NCBI RefSeq assembly: GCF_003182155.1
Contig: NZ_QGTG01000003.1
Span: 434,001-498,000, forward strand
Source: Chitinophaga sp. S165
GTDB taxonomy: Bacteria; Bacteroidota; Bacteroidia; Chitinophagales; Chitinophagaceae
Direction: 5' to 3'
DNA length: 64,000 bases
Below the pieces are notes generated by a model. The model saw only the letters and a list, made by a program, of their open reading frames with translations. It did not search any database and had not been told where the DNA came from. Shown one piece after another: positions 35,628 through 44,840 of this stretch (position 1 is the stretch's first letter; every line of letters begins with the position of its first letter). The position numbers and the translations under genes were made by a program.

Positions 35628-37325
35628 ATGAATCTGAATATGAAAGCTCAGGAGCAGAACACGTATGATGCAATCGTAGTTGGCTCGGGCGTAAGCGGAG
35701 GCTGGGCAGCTAAAGAGCTCACCGAAAGAGGTCTTAAAGTATTAATGCTGGACAGGGGGAAAAAATTAGAGCACGTTAAGGATTACGAAACCGCAACAAA
35801 AGATCCGTGGGAATTTCAACATCGTGGCCGTCTTACTGTTGATCAGCGTGAAACGCATCCTAAATTAAGCCGCGATTATCCATACAGCGAGCATAACGAG
35901 AAATACTGGATCAATGACTCTCAGAGTCCATATAATGAGGTAAAACGTTTTGACTGGTACCGTCCTGATATCGTGGGTGGTAAATCTATTATGTGGGGCC
36001 GTCAGTCTTACCGTTGGAGCGATATTGATTTTGAAGCGAACCTGAAAGATGGTATTGCTGTCGACTGGCCTATCCGTTATAAAGACCTGGCTCCCTGGTA
36101 TGACTACGTTGAGAAATTTGCCGGTATCAGTGGTCAGGCGGAAGGCTTGCCACAGCTGCCTGATGGTCAGTTCATGCCAGCTATGGAAATGAACTGTGTA
36201 GAGAAAGACGTAAAAGGAAAGGTTGAAAAGGCATTCCAGGGCCGTAAGATCACCATGGGGCGTGTAGCTAACATTACACAGCCATTACCGGGCCGTACCC
36301 AATGTCAGTTCCGTAACCTGTGTAGCAGAGGGTGTCCGTTCGGCGCTTATTTCAGCACACAGTCATCCACATTGCCGGCTGCAGTAGCTACCGGTAATCT
36401 GACACTGAGACCGGACAGTATAGTAAACTCCGTGATCTACGACGAGAAACTGGGTAAAGCTACCGGCGTGCGTGTGATAGACAAGCATAGTAAGCAAATG
36501 ACCGAGTATTATGCGAAGATCATCTTCGTGAACGGTTCTACGCTGGGTACCACCTTTGTATTGATGAACTCTATTTCCACCCGTTTCCCGAACGGTTTGG
36601 GTAATGATAGCGGAGTATTAGGCAAGTACCTGATGGACCACCATTTCCGTACGGGCGCTTCCGGCCGTGCTGAAGGTTTTGACGATAAGTATTTCTTCGG
36701 CCGCCGTGCGAACGGGATCTACATTCCCCGTTACCGTAACATTGGAAGTGACAAGCGTGATTATCTCCGTGGTTTCGGTTACCAGGGTGGCGCCAGCCGT
36801 AGCAGCTGGGCACGTGGTATCGCTGAAATGGGTGTAGGTAAAGACTTTAAAGATCAGTTGTCTGAACCAGGCAATTGGAGCATGGGCCTCGGTGGTTTCG
36901 GCGAGTGTTTGCCATATGAAGACAACAAGGTAACACTTGACAATTCCATCAAGGACGAGTGGGGCCAGCCAGTGTTGAAATTCGATGCAGAGTTCAAGGA
37001 GAACGAAATGAAGATGCGTAAGGACATGATGAACGATGCAGCGGAAATGCTGGAAGCAGCAGGTCTGAAAGATATCAAGACCTATGACAATGGTTCCTAT
37101 CCAGGTATGGCGATCCATGAAATGGGGACTGCCCGTATGGGACGTGATCCTAAGACTTCCATCCTGAATGGCTGGAATCAGATGCATGCTGTAAAGAACG
37201 TATTTGTTACAGATGGTGCGTCCATGACATCTGCAGCTTGTGTGAACCCTTCACTGACCTATATGGCAATGACTGCCAGGGCAGTGGATTATGCTGTAAA
37301 AGAACTGAAGAAAGGTAATATTTAA
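35628..37325 (+). CDS. GMC family oxidoreductase (copy 1)
   Basis: The 565-residue FAD enzyme has the dinucleotide motif IVVGSGVSGGWAAKEL near the N-terminus and the GMC C-terminal signature (HEMGTARMGRDPKTS, then NVFVTDGASMTSAACVNPSLTYMAM), where the active-site base is expected. A Cys-containing insert (CQFRNLCSRGCPFGAYFS) is shared with copy 2. The small subunit is encoded 50 nt upstream and lacks a visible cytochrome partner, so electron transfer may use another carrier. The substrate is likely a sugar or polyol; this is inference. It has no signal peptide and may be exported with the subunit 3-like protein. Confidence 0.9.
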   Translation: MNLNMKAQEQNTYDAIVVGSGVSGGWAAKELTERGLKVLMLDRGKKLEHVKDYETATKDPWEFQHRGRLTVDQRETHPKLSRDYPYSEHNEKYWINDSQSPYNEVKRFDWYRPDIVGGKSIMWGRQSYRWSDIDFEANLKDGIAVDWPIRYKDLAPWYDYVEKFAGISGQAEGLPQLPDGQFMPAMEMNCVEKDVKGKVEKAFQGRKITMGRVANITQPLPGRTQCQFRNLCSRGCPFGAYFSTQSSTLPAAVATGNLTLRPDSIVNSVIYDEKLGKATGVRVIDKHSKQMTEYYAKIIFVNGSTLGTTFVLMNSISTRFPNGLGNDSGVLGKYLMDHHFRTGASGRAEGFDDKYFFGRRANGIYIPRYRNIGSDKRDYLRGFGYQGGASRSSWARGIAEMGVGKDFKDQLSEPGNWSMGLGGFGECLPYEDNKVTLDNSIKDEWGQPVLKFDAEFKENEMKMRKDMMNDAAEMLEAAGLKDIKTYDNGSYPGMAIHEMGTARMGRDPKTSILNGWNQMHAVKNVFVTDGASMTSAACVNPSLTYMAMTARAVDYAVKELKKGNI

Positions 37326-37330
37326 TAGAG

Positions 37331-37399
37331 ATCAGGAACCGGGAGTTACGATCAGCGGATAAACATGTTTTGTCCTCATCGTAATTACCGGTTCCTGAT
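37331..37399. repeat. Inverted repeat between the two GMC genes
   Basis: ATCAGGAACCGG with a following GTTACGAT is mirrored by ATCGTAA and CCGGTTCCTGAT around a 26-nt centre. The outer 12 bases pair perfectly. It fills most of the gap between the paralogues and resembles the arms at 33621-33731. Confidence 0.75.
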
Positions 37400-37411
37400 T
37401 AATTTAAGGCT

Positions 37412-39109
37412 ATGCAACTCAACATTAGAGCAGAGAAAGAAAATACCTATGATGCTATTGTGGTAGGCTCGGGGATCAGTGGCGGATGGGCAGCGAAGGA
37501 GCTGTGCGAAAAAGGTCTGAAGACACTGGTACTTGAACGCGGCCATAATGTAGAGCATATAAAGGATTACACGACAGCGATGAAAGCGCCGTGGGAGTTT
37601 CCTCACCGGCTTAACCACACTTTAGAACAGAAGGAGAATTATCCTATACAGAGTCAGTGTTATGCTTTTGATGAAGCGACACAACAGTTCTGGGTAAACG
37701 ACAAAGAGAATCCATACAATCAGATAAAGCCTTTCAACTGGCTCCGCGGTTATCATGTAGGCGGACGTTCCCTTATGTGGGGCCGTCAGGTGTACCGCTG
37801 GAGTGATCTCGATTTTGGCGCCAATGCCAAAGATGGTTTCGGTGTTGACTGGCCTATCCGATACAAAGATATTGAGTCCTGGTACGATTACGTGGAAACG
37901 TATATCGGTATCAGCGGACAGGCGGAAGGACTGCCACAGCTGCCGGATGGTAAATTCCTGAAGGCGATGGAAATGAATTGCCTGGAGAAGCATGTTGCCG
38001 GGCGGATCAAAGAACAGTTCAACGACCGTATCATGACGATCGGCCGTGTGGCCCATGTTACTGAAAAACATAACGACAGAGGGCCCTGCCAGTTCCGTAA
38101 TCTGTGTGCACGCGGATGTCCTTTTACGGGTTATTTCAGTAGCAATGGGGTAACATTACCAGCTGCTGCAAAAACCGGTAATATGACCCTGCGGCCTGAT
38201 TCTATAGTGCTGGAAGTGATCTATGATGACAAGAAAGGAAAAGCTACCGGCGTAAAGATCCTGGACTCAACTACCATGCAGACTATTGAGTACTATGCGA
38301 ACATTATATTCCTGAACGCTTCTACAATAGGCACTGCATCTATCCTGTTGAATTCTGTTTCCAATCGTTTCCCTAACGGCTTTGGTAACGACAGTGAGCA
38401 GGTAGGGCATAACCTGATGGACCACCACTTTGGTGTTGGCGCGGGAGGTGAATATGATGGTTTCCAGGACCAGTATTACAGCAGCGGGCGCAGGCCAAAC
38501 GGTATTTACATTCCGCGTTTCCGTAACGTGAATGCAGCTACCAAACGTGCTGATTATGTTCGTGGTTTTGGCTATCAGGGTGGTGCCGACCGTAACCGTG
38601 GTACTTCTTTCGACGGTATAGGCGCGGCGTTCAAGGATTCTATGAGCGAAGCCGGTACATGGTCGTTCGGTATTGGCTCATGGGGAGAGCATTTGCCTTA
38701 CTATGAAAACAAGGTGACTTTAAATAAAGATAAAAAAGATAAATACGGCTTGCCTACACTGGACATCGACTGTTCTTTCAAAGAGAATGAACTGGCGATG
38801 AGGAAGGATATGGCTGCCAGTGCAAAGGAAATGCTGGAAGCGGCAGGTCTGAAGAATGTAAATACGTACGATGAAATGCCGCCTCCCGGACACTGTATCC
38901 ATGAAATGGGTACTGCCCGCATGGGACGTGATCCGAAAACTTCAGTGCTGAATAGCTGGAATCAGGTGCATGCTGCGAAGAACGTATTTATTACGGACGG
39001 TGCGTGTATGGCGTCTTCAGCTTGTCAGAACCCATCTATCACTTATATGGCGCTGACGGCAAGGGCGGTTGATCATGCGGTGAAAGAGCTGAAGAAAGGT
39101 AATCTGTAG
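37412..39109 (+). CDS. GMC family oxidoreductase (copy 2)
   Basis: This 565-residue paralogue is the same length as copy 1 and shares its landmarks: IVVGSGISGGWAAKEL, the Cys-rich CQFRNLCARGCPFTGYFS, and the C-terminal HEMGTARMGRDPKTSVLNSW. Divergence is concentrated in the middle, for example FGIGSWGEHLPYYENKV where copy 1 has MGLGGFGECLPYEDNKV. It probably arose by tandem duplication and may use a different substrate. A terminator follows at 39129. Confidence 0.9.
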   Translation: MQLNIRAEKENTYDAIVVGSGISGGWAAKELCEKGLKTLVLERGHNVEHIKDYTTAMKAPWEFPHRLNHTLEQKENYPIQSQCYAFDEATQQFWVNDKENPYNQIKPFNWLRGYHVGGRSLMWGRQVYRWSDLDFGANAKDGFGVDWPIRYKDIESWYDYVETYIGISGQAEGLPQLPDGKFLKAMEMNCLEKHVAGRIKEQFNDRIMTIGRVAHVTEKHNDRGPCQFRNLCARGCPFTGYFSSNGVTLPAAAKTGNMTLRPDSIVLEVIYDDKKGKATGVKILDSTTMQTIEYYANIIFLNASTIGTASILLNSVSNRFPNGFGNDSEQVGHNLMDHHFGVGAGGEYDGFQDQYYSSGRRPNGIYIPRFRNVNAATKRADYVRGFGYQGGADRNRGTSFDGIGAAFKDSMSEAGTWSFGIGSWGEHLPYYENKVTLNKDKKDKYGLPTLDIDCSFKENELAMRKDMAASAKEMLEAAGLKNVNTYDEMPPPGHCIHEMGTARMGRDPKTSVLNSWNQVHAAKNVFITDGACMASSACQNPSITYMALTARAVDHAVKELKKGNL

Positions 39110-39128
39110 TTTGTTGAGGTTTATAACG

Positions 39129-39162
39129 AGCCTGCTGGTGTGATGACCGGCAGGCTTTTTTG
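39129..39162 (+). terminator. Terminator after the second GMC gene
   Basis: AGCCTGCTGG and CCGGCAGGCT pair (one T-G) around an 8-nt loop, followed by TTTTTT. Confidence 0.85.
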
Positions 39163-39259
39163 CATACTATTTTCCCTCATCCCCCCACAATCTTCCCCAT
39201 CCTTTCCTTATCCCCGCTACATTTCATAACTTACTTGCTCACTTAAGTTTACAGGCTCA

Positions 39260-41065
39260 ATGAGAAAGATTGTTGTAATGAGCGCATTAGCGCTGTGCGC
39301 GTTTACCACTGCGGTAACCGCCCAGTCTAAGCACTCTTTCGCCCTCGCCAAAAAGGACTTCCTGCTCGATGGCAAACCTTACCAGATCATCAGCGGGGAA
39401 ATGCATCCTGCGCGTATCCCTAAAGAATACTGGAAACACCGCATTCAAATGGCGAAGGCTATGGGTTGTAATACCATTGCGGCTTACGTGTTCTGGAACT
39501 ACCACGAACAGGAAGAGGGTAAGTTTGACTTCACATCAGAGAACAGGAACATTGTCGAATTCGTGAAGCTGGTACAGGCAGAAGGGATGTGGGTAATGCT
39601 ACGCCCCGGACCTTACGTATGTGCTGAATGGGAGTTCGGTGGTTTGCCGCCTTACCTGTTGAGAATTCCGGACATCAAAGTACGTTGTATGGACCCGCGG
39701 TATATGGCGGCGACGGAAAGATATATCAAGGCGTTGGCTGAACAGGTGAAGGGCCTGCAGGTAACCAATGGCGGTCCTATCCTGATGGTGCAGGTGGAGA
39801 ATGAATATGGCAGCTTCGGCAATGATAAACAGTATCTGTACAAACTGAAAGAATTATGGGAACAGAACGGTATCAATGTACCATTCTATACGGCCGATGG
39901 TCCTGTTTCGGCATTGCTGGAAGCAGGTTCAGTACCGGGTGCTGCGATCGGACTTGATTCCGGTAGCTCAGAAGGCGACTTTGCGGCTGCTAACAAACAG
40001 AATCCGGATGTGCCTTCATTCAGCAGTGAGTCCTATCCCGGCTGGCTGACACACTGGGGTGAGAAATGGGCCAGACCTGATAAGGCAGGCATTGTGAAGG
40101 AGGTAAAGTTCCTGATGGATACTAAACGCTCCTTCAATCTATACGTGATCCACGGAGGAACCAATTTTGGCTTCACTGCGGGCGCTAATTCCGGCGGTAA
40201 GGGGTATGAGCCGGATCTGACCTCTTACGACTATGATGCGCCTATAAATGAGCAAGGCGGGGTTACTGAGAAGTACCTTGCATTGCGTGAGGCTATCCAG
40301 TCATACAGTAAGAAGAAACTGCCTGCTATTCCGGCAGCTATTCCAACCATCACTATTCCTGAGATATCCCTGAAACCATACACCAGCATTTGGGAGAACC
40401 TGCCCGCTGCAGTGAAATCTGTCCAGCCCAAAACATTTGAGGCTTATGGACAGGATTACGGATTCATGGTCTATAAAACAACACTTATCGGTCATAAGAG
40501 CGGTAAACTGGATATTGTCGAATTGCATGATTATGCTACCGTGTTCCTGAACGGAAAATATGTAGGTAAGATCGATCGCCGTTTGGGTGAACATAGCATT
40601 GAACTGCCGAAGTCTGACGTGAAAGATCCTGTACTGGAAATACTGGTGGAAGGTATGGGCCGCATCAATTTCGCACAGGCGCTGATAGACCGGAAGGGTA
40701 TCACTGATCGTGTAACGTTGAACGGTATGACGCTGATGAACTGGGAAGTGTTTGGTCTGCCTGTGAAGAGCGAGTTCGTACAGCAGTTACAACCTGCAAA
40801 GCCGGCCGAAGTAAAACCGGGTGAGTTCTTTAAAGGTACATTTACACTTGCAAATACAGGAGATACTTACCTGGATATGACCAACTTTAAAAAAGGTATG
40901 GTTTGGGTAAACGGACATAACCTTGGACGTTACTGGGAGATCGGTCCGCAGAAGAGATTGTATTGCCCTGCGCCGTGGTTGCAGAAAGGAGAGAATGAGA
41001 TCATAGTATTTGATCAGCATCAGCTGGAAGCTGCTACGGTAAAAGGAGAGAAGACATTAGAATAG
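39260..41065 (+). CDS. Beta-galactosidase, glycoside hydrolase family 35
   Basis: The 601-residue protein has a signal peptide ending VTAQ (residue 22). GH35 landmarks are the TIM-barrel start (FLLDGKPYQIISGEMHPARI), RPGPYVCAEWEFGGLP, the acid/base Glu in VQVENEYGSF and the nucleophile Glu in SSESYPGWLTHWGE, with YVIHGGTNFGFTAG after. The C-terminal part (about 380-601) has jelly-roll carbohydrate-binding domains (MVWVNGHNLGRYWEIGPQ). It should remove terminal beta-galactose from oligosaccharides in the periplasm or outside the cell. A terminator follows. Confidence 0.95.
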   Translation: MRKIVVMSALALCAFTTAVTAQSKHSFALAKKDFLLDGKPYQIISGEMHPARIPKEYWKHRIQMAKAMGCNTIAAYVFWNYHEQEEGKFDFTSENRNIVEFVKLVQAEGMWVMLRPGPYVCAEWEFGGLPPYLLRIPDIKVRCMDPRYMAATERYIKALAEQVKGLQVTNGGPILMVQVENEYGSFGNDKQYLYKLKELWEQNGINVPFYTADGPVSALLEAGSVPGAAIGLDSGSSEGDFAAANKQNPDVPSFSSESYPGWLTHWGEKWARPDKAGIVKEVKFLMDTKRSFNLYVIHGGTNFGFTAGANSGGKGYEPDLTSYDYDAPINEQGGVTEKYLALREAIQSYSKKKLPAIPAAIPTITIPEISLKPYTSIWENLPAAVKSVQPKTFEAYGQDYGFMVYKTTLIGHKSGKLDIVELHDYATVFLNGKYVGKIDRRLGEHSIELPKSDVKDPVLEILVEGMGRINFAQALIDRKGITDRVTLNGMTLMNWEVFGLPVKSEFVQQLQPAKPAEVKPGEFFKGTFTLANTGDTYLDMTNFKKGMVWVNGHNLGRYWEIGPQKRLYCPAPWLQKGENEIIVFDQHQLEAATVKGEKTLE

Positions 41066-41073
41066 TCAGATAA

Positions 41074-41104
41074 AAAAGGGAAGCTATGACCAGCTTCCCT
41101 TTTT
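41074..41104 (+). terminator. Terminator after GH35
   Basis: AAAAGGGAAGCT and AGCTTCCCTTTT form a 12-bp stem with a 7-nt loop and a T-run. The stem is nearly the same as that of the terminator at 54386. Confidence 0.88.
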
Positions 41105-41261
41105 GTTTATCATTTTTGTTGTCTGAATTAGCATTGTTTCATCTTTTTTCAGCAGATCAGATTACAGTTCAAAAGCTATAAATCCGTTTGTCCTTTTGAT
41201 GTTCCAACGCTCATTACTCATTGAAAATAAATGAATGATTGAGTAGTGACCAGAAAATTAT

Positions 41262-41283
41262 TTTTTTGTTTTCAAACAAAAAA
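41262..41283. repeat. AT-rich inverted repeat upstream of the beta-barrel receptor gene
   Basis: TTTTTTGTTT and AAACAAAAAA form a 10-bp perfect inverted repeat with a 2-nt centre, about 250 nt upstream of the beta-barrel gene. Nothing else in the 41066-41534 gap looks like a gene; the gap otherwise holds the GH35 terminator and presumably the promoter for the outer-membrane gene. Confidence 0.5.
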
Positions 41284-41534
41284 TATTTAGTTTCATATCC
41301 GTCACTCGAAGGAACTATTCGCAACTATTTTATGACCCATCCTTCGCCTAATTGAACACCCAAATCGCTAAAGAAGAATGAGCACAACACAATACTACGC
41401 CCAGAAGAAAACTTTGTAATCCAGCTTGATATTGTACCAAAGGACACTTTCCCTTTTGTTTAAAAAGCGGTTATCCTAATGTCCGGAACGGATTTATGTT
41501 CCAATAATTATTGGCAATAAATATTGTCGGGGTC

Positions 41535-43937
41535 ATGGCATCATTAAGATTCTTGACGGTCCTGATGCTGGTATGTTATGCCGGCATCAGCGGCGCGCAA
41601 AGCCTGCACATTGAAGGTATTATTATTAATAAAGAGCAATCTGGAATAAGCGATGCTACTGTAGCATTGTTTAAACAGACAGATACATCATTGGTGAAGA
41701 TCACGCTGAGCGATTCATCAGGACGCTTTTCTTTTTCCGTGTCCGATGGCATGCCTTACTTACTACGTATAAGCCATATTCAATATAAGGATACTACTGT
41801 TCATGTTGATCCTGTCAAACAAGGATCAGCGATGATGAAGATATGGGTTACCAAAAACGCAGCAACAGGTTTGCAGGAAGTAGTTGTTTCTTCCAGGAAA
41901 GCATTGATAGAACGAAAGATCGACAGGCTTGTTTTTAATGTTGAGAATAGTGTAAGCGCAATCGGTGCGGATGTGTTGGAAGTATTGAGGAAGACGCCTG
42001 GTGTGCGCGTGACAAACAGTGATATCTCCCTTATAGGAAAGAGCACAGTGAATGTGATGATCAATGAACGATTACAGCAACTGTCTGGTGAAGACCTTCT
42101 GAATCTGCTGAGGGCCATGTCGGCCGCCGATATTTCAAAAATAGAAGTGATCACAACGCCGCCGGCCAAATATGATGCTGAAGGGAATGCTGGCCTGATC
42201 AATATTGTAACAAAGAAAAATACAGGTAATTATACGAATGGAAGTATAAGGGCATCGTATGAACAACATACTTATAACATCTTTTCTGCGGGTGGAAGCC
42301 TTAATTACAGGAAGAAGAACGTTAATATTTTTGGCACGGTCAATATGGCGAAAGGAGCTACCGGACCAGACGAATCACTGCGTAGCGAATTTAGTGACGG
42401 CATATGGGAGAGGGCGACGGACAGAAAAGATTACAGGAAGTTTCTGCAGACTTCAGCAGGTATGGATTACAATATAAACAAACGGATGATCGTAGGCGTG
42501 TTATATACCGGAGGGATCAGCAGGCCGGATATAAGGGAGTATATACACGTGGACATCCTGGCCCCTGGCGCCCATGTGCTGGATTCTATGTTGGAGACGA
42601 ATGCTATGTCAGTTAATAAGCGGAACAATCAAAGTATCAATACTAACTATCTATGGACGATCGATTCGACAGGTAAAAAGCTTAATCTTGATCTCAATTA
42701 TTATACTTACAACAGTACGAGGAACAGGCAGTTCAGGACGACAGGGTTTACTAACGAAGGACAGCTTAAATATGAGAATGATCAGCGCACAATCGCGGAC
42801 CAGGATATAAAGATATTCTCGGCCACGTTGAACATTGATCTGCCTGTAGCAGGAATTAATTTTTCTGCGGGAGGAAAGATAAACAGTATCAGGAACAATA
42901 GCAGCAGCGGATTAGAGAATTATTATGAGGGTAGTTATCACCTTGATTCATCCCGCTATAATCATTTTATTTATAATGAAAGCACACAGGCATTATATGT
43001 TAATGCAAACTATTCCTGGCATAAGTGGACCGCGCAAATAGGGCTGCGTGGAGAGTATACACAAACGAAGGGGGAGTCTGTCGTACTGAACATGGTGAAT
43101 GAAAACAATTATTTCAGGTTGTTCCCTACCGTTTATCTGCACCATAAAATAGATAGTGATAATGAGCTGGGCGTCAATTACAGCAGAAGGATCAACAGGC
43201 CGGGATATCTGGCGATGGACCCATTCAGGTGGTATTCCACGCCATATTCTTACAGCGAAGGGAATCCTTTTCTAAAGCCGTCTTTTGCGGATAATATAGA
43301 AGTGAATTATTTACTGGGCGGCAAGTTTAACTTCTCAGCGTACTGTAATCTTGTTAACGGTCAGTTGGGACAAGCCTCTTTTCTTGATTCGGTAAATAAT
43401 TTGCAGTTTTATAAAAGAGATAACCTGGGAAAGCTTTACACGTACGGCATTTCTTGCTCTTTTAATCTGAGCATAACAAAATGGTGGGAAACAAATCTGC
43501 AGGCAAATGCTTTCCTGGCAAAGTTCTCATCCTCTTATTACGGCGGAGGGGCCTTGAGTTATGAGCAACCATCATTTTACATTGTTACAAACAATAATTT
43601 CCTGTTGAACAAGCAAAGGACCTTGCTGGCGGACCTGAACTTCGAGTATCAATATAGTTCGCAGGACAATTTCTATACCATCCGGCCATTACATGTATTG
43701 TCATGCGGCTTTAAATCCTTACTCCTGAGAAAGACACTCGTACTGGGGCTGAGCTGCACAGATATACTGGCTTCAGCAAGGGTGAGAGCAGATAATAAAT
43801 TCAATTACATCAATACAGATAATTATTACGATGAGAGAGGGTTCAGGATCACGTGTCAGTATAAATTCGGTAATTCCAATATAAAGAATCGCAGAGAGCG
43901 GAAATCAGGTGTTGAAGATGAAATAAACAGGTTGTAA
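41535..43937 (+). CDS. Outer-membrane beta-barrel family protein (TonB-dependent receptor-like)
   Basis: I chose the ATG at 41535, which gives a signal peptide (FLTVLMLVCYAGISGAQ); the longer frame starts with a TTG eight codons upstream. The 800-residue protein has an N-terminal carboxypeptidase-regulatory-like domain (about 25-110, HIEGIIINKEQSGISDATVA), a plug-like domain (VLRKTPGVRVTNSDISLIGK, then IEVITTPPAKYDAEGNAGLI) and a long beta-barrel ending near FGNSNIKNRRER. It belongs to the same family as the gene at 58166-60583. It lies 122 nt upstream of the lanthipeptide precursors on the same strand. Its ligand is unknown; its position raises the question of uptake or export of the peptides. 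Confidence 0.88.
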   Translation: MASLRFLTVLMLVCYAGISGAQSLHIEGIIINKEQSGISDATVALFKQTDTSLVKITLSDSSGRFSFSVSDGMPYLLRISHIQYKDTTVHVDPVKQGSAMMKIWVTKNAATGLQEVVVSSRKALIERKIDRLVFNVENSVSAIGADVLEVLRKTPGVRVTNSDISLIGKSTVNVMINERLQQLSGEDLLNLLRAMSAADISKIEVITTPPAKYDAEGNAGLINIVTKKNTGNYTNGSIRASYEQHTYNIFSAGGSLNYRKKNVNIFGTVNMAKGATGPDESLRSEFSDGIWERATDRKDYRKFLQTSAGMDYNINKRMIVGVLYTGGISRPDIREYIHVDILAPGAHVLDSMLETNAMSVNKRNNQSINTNYLWTIDSTGKKLNLDLNYYTYNSTRNRQFRTTGFTNEGQLKYENDQRTIADQDIKIFSATLNIDLPVAGINFSAGGKINSIRNNSSSGLENYYEGSYHLDSSRYNHFIYNESTQALYVNANYSWHKWTAQIGLRGEYTQTKGESVVLNMVNENNYFRLFPTVYLHHKIDSDNELGVNYSRRINRPGYLAMDPFRWYSTPYSYSEGNPFLKPSFADNIEVNYLLGGKFNFSAYCNLVNGQLGQASFLDSVNNLQFYKRDNLGKLYTYGISCSFNLSITKWWETNLQANAFLAKFSSSYYGGGALSYEQPSFYIVTNNNFLLNKQRTLLADLNFEYQYSSQDNFYTIRPLHVLSCGFKSLLLRKTLVLGLSCTDILASARVRADNKFNYINTDNYYDERGFRITCQYKFGNSNIKNRRERKSGVEDEINRL

Positions 43938-44001
43938 ATATTACGGTAAGATCTTGTTTCATCATTGTACAAGCTGGTTTCGTGTGCCTGTAATAAGCAC
44001 G

Positions 44002-44033
44002 ACACTAATGCTTCCATAGTGTTAGCTGGGAGC
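44002..44033 (+). promoter_or_regulatory. Structured leader element, copy 1 (before precursor 1)
   Basis: ACACTA (44002-44007) pairs with TAGTGT (44017-44022). The loop GCTTCC can pair with GGGAGC at 44028-44033 (one G-T). The stem differs from copies 3 and 4 (CGCTA/TAGCG) at both positions of one pair, keeping the pairing. Confidence 0.6.
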
Positions 44034-44059
44034 CTATTGCCTAATATTTAGCGCTTTTT

Positions 44060-44254
44060 ATGAATCCTAAAATTAAGTTGCCTAAAAGCCTTCAATTTGA
44101 CAAGGAAGTCATTGGTAAGTTGCAGGAGAAGCAAATGGAGCACATCCTTGGCGGTATCAATGCCGCTATCGGTGCTGATCTCTCCAGAAGTTGTTCCTGC
44201 ATACACCACAGTTGTGTTCAGGAACCCCCGCCGCCGCCTGCAACAGCACGATGA
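44060..44254 (+). CDS. lanA1: Class I lanthipeptide precursor 1
   Basis: The 64-residue precursor has a leader (residues 1-32, MNPKIKLPKSLQFDKEVIGK and so on, ending HILGG) and a 32-residue core. The leader has an FxLD-like element (LQFD, residues 11-14), comparable with the FNLD box by which class I leaders recruit the dehydratase, and a GG site for the C39 protease. The core contains SCSCIHHSC and ends in QEPPPPPATAR, a Pro-rich tail unique to this copy. Three Cys residues and several Ser/Thr allow up to three (methyl)lanthionine rings. It is the first of four tandem paralogues. Confidence 0.92.
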   Translation: MNPKIKLPKSLQFDKEVIGKLQEKQMEHILGGINAAIGADLSRSCSCIHHSCVQEPPPPPATAR

Positions 44255-44284
44255 GTAAGATGCTCACCAGAATGTGATATGAAT

Positions 44285-44314
44285 CGCTATGTTTCCATAG
44301 CATAAGGACCGGAG
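44285..44314 (+). promoter_or_regulatory. Structured leader element, copy 2 (before precursor 2)
   Basis: GCTATG (44286-44291) and CATAGC (44296-44301) pair. The loop region TTCC can form four pairs with GGAG at 44311-44314. It is the weakest of the four copies. Confidence 0.5.
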
Positions 44315-44344
44315 TTTATTTTTTTACCTTTTAGATCTTTTTTT

Positions 44345-44539
44345 ATGAACCCAAAAATTAAGTTAACCAGAAGTCTCCAGCTGGACAAAGAAGTAATCAG
44401 CAAACTACAGGAGAAACAAATGGAAAATATTACAGGAGGTATTAAATCTGCCGAAGATGTTGATTTCCCTTCACGTAACTGTTCCTGCATACATCACAGC
44501 TGCTATCCTGAAACAGAAAGATTCGGCGTAGCAAGATAA
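44345..44539 (+). CDS. lanA2: Class I lanthipeptide precursor 2
   Basis: This 64-residue precursor has the same leader as its neighbours (LQLDKEVISKLQEKQMENIT, then GG at 31-32) and a 32-residue core with NCSCIHHSC and a YPETERFGVAR tail. The CSCIHHSC motif groups it with precursor 1. It has three Cys and Ser/Thr partners for thioether rings. A long T-rich stretch immediately precedes the start codon. Confidence 0.92.
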   Translation: MNPKIKLTRSLQLDKEVISKLQEKQMENITGGIKSAEDVDFPSRNCSCIHHSCYPETERFGVAR

Positions 44540-44570
44540 TATGCTGTTCAAAAGACCTTGATATCAAGTC

Positions 44571-44600
44571 CGCTAATGCTTCCATAGCGTATGTTGGAAG
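44571..44600 (+). promoter_or_regulatory. Structured leader element, copy 3 (before precursor 3)
   Basis: CGCTA (44571-44575) pairs with TAGCG (44585-44589). The loop CTTCC (44579-44583) can pair with GGAAG (44596-44600). A T-rich tract follows up to the ATG. Confidence 0.6.
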
Positions 44601-44629
44601 TTTCAATTTTCATTTTTTAATTTTTTTTT

Positions 44630-44827
44630 ATGAATCCCAAGATCAAATTAACCAAGAGTCTCCAGTTAGACAAAGAAGTAATCAGCAAACTGCAGGAAAA
44701 ACAAATGGAAAACATCATCGGTGGTGTTAAAGCCGTAGGTGCTGTTGATTCTTCTTCAGGATCAAGCTGCTCATGCCGTGATAATTCATGTAACCCTAAG
44801 GACCCTGAGTTCCCAGTTGAATCGTAA
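44630..44827 (+). CDS. lanA3: Class I lanthipeptide precursor 3
   Basis: The 65-residue precursor has the conserved leader (GG at 31-32) and a 33-residue core with DSSSGSSCSCRDNSC and an acidic, Pro-containing tail (NPKDPEFPVES). The CSCRDNSC motif groups it with precursor 4. The Ser cluster before the first Cys offers several dehydration sites. The start is preceded by a run of Ts. Confidence 0.93.
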   Translation: MNPKIKLTKSLQLDKEVISKLQEKQMENIIGGVKAVGAVDSSSGSSCSCRDNSCNPKDPEFPVES

Positions 44828-44840
44828 TCCCGGTTATCGT

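Noticed and set aside
41385-41420. 13-codon frame MSTTQYYAQKKTL before the beta-barrel gene
   Set aside because: Too short and without leader-peptide features relevant to the downstream gene.
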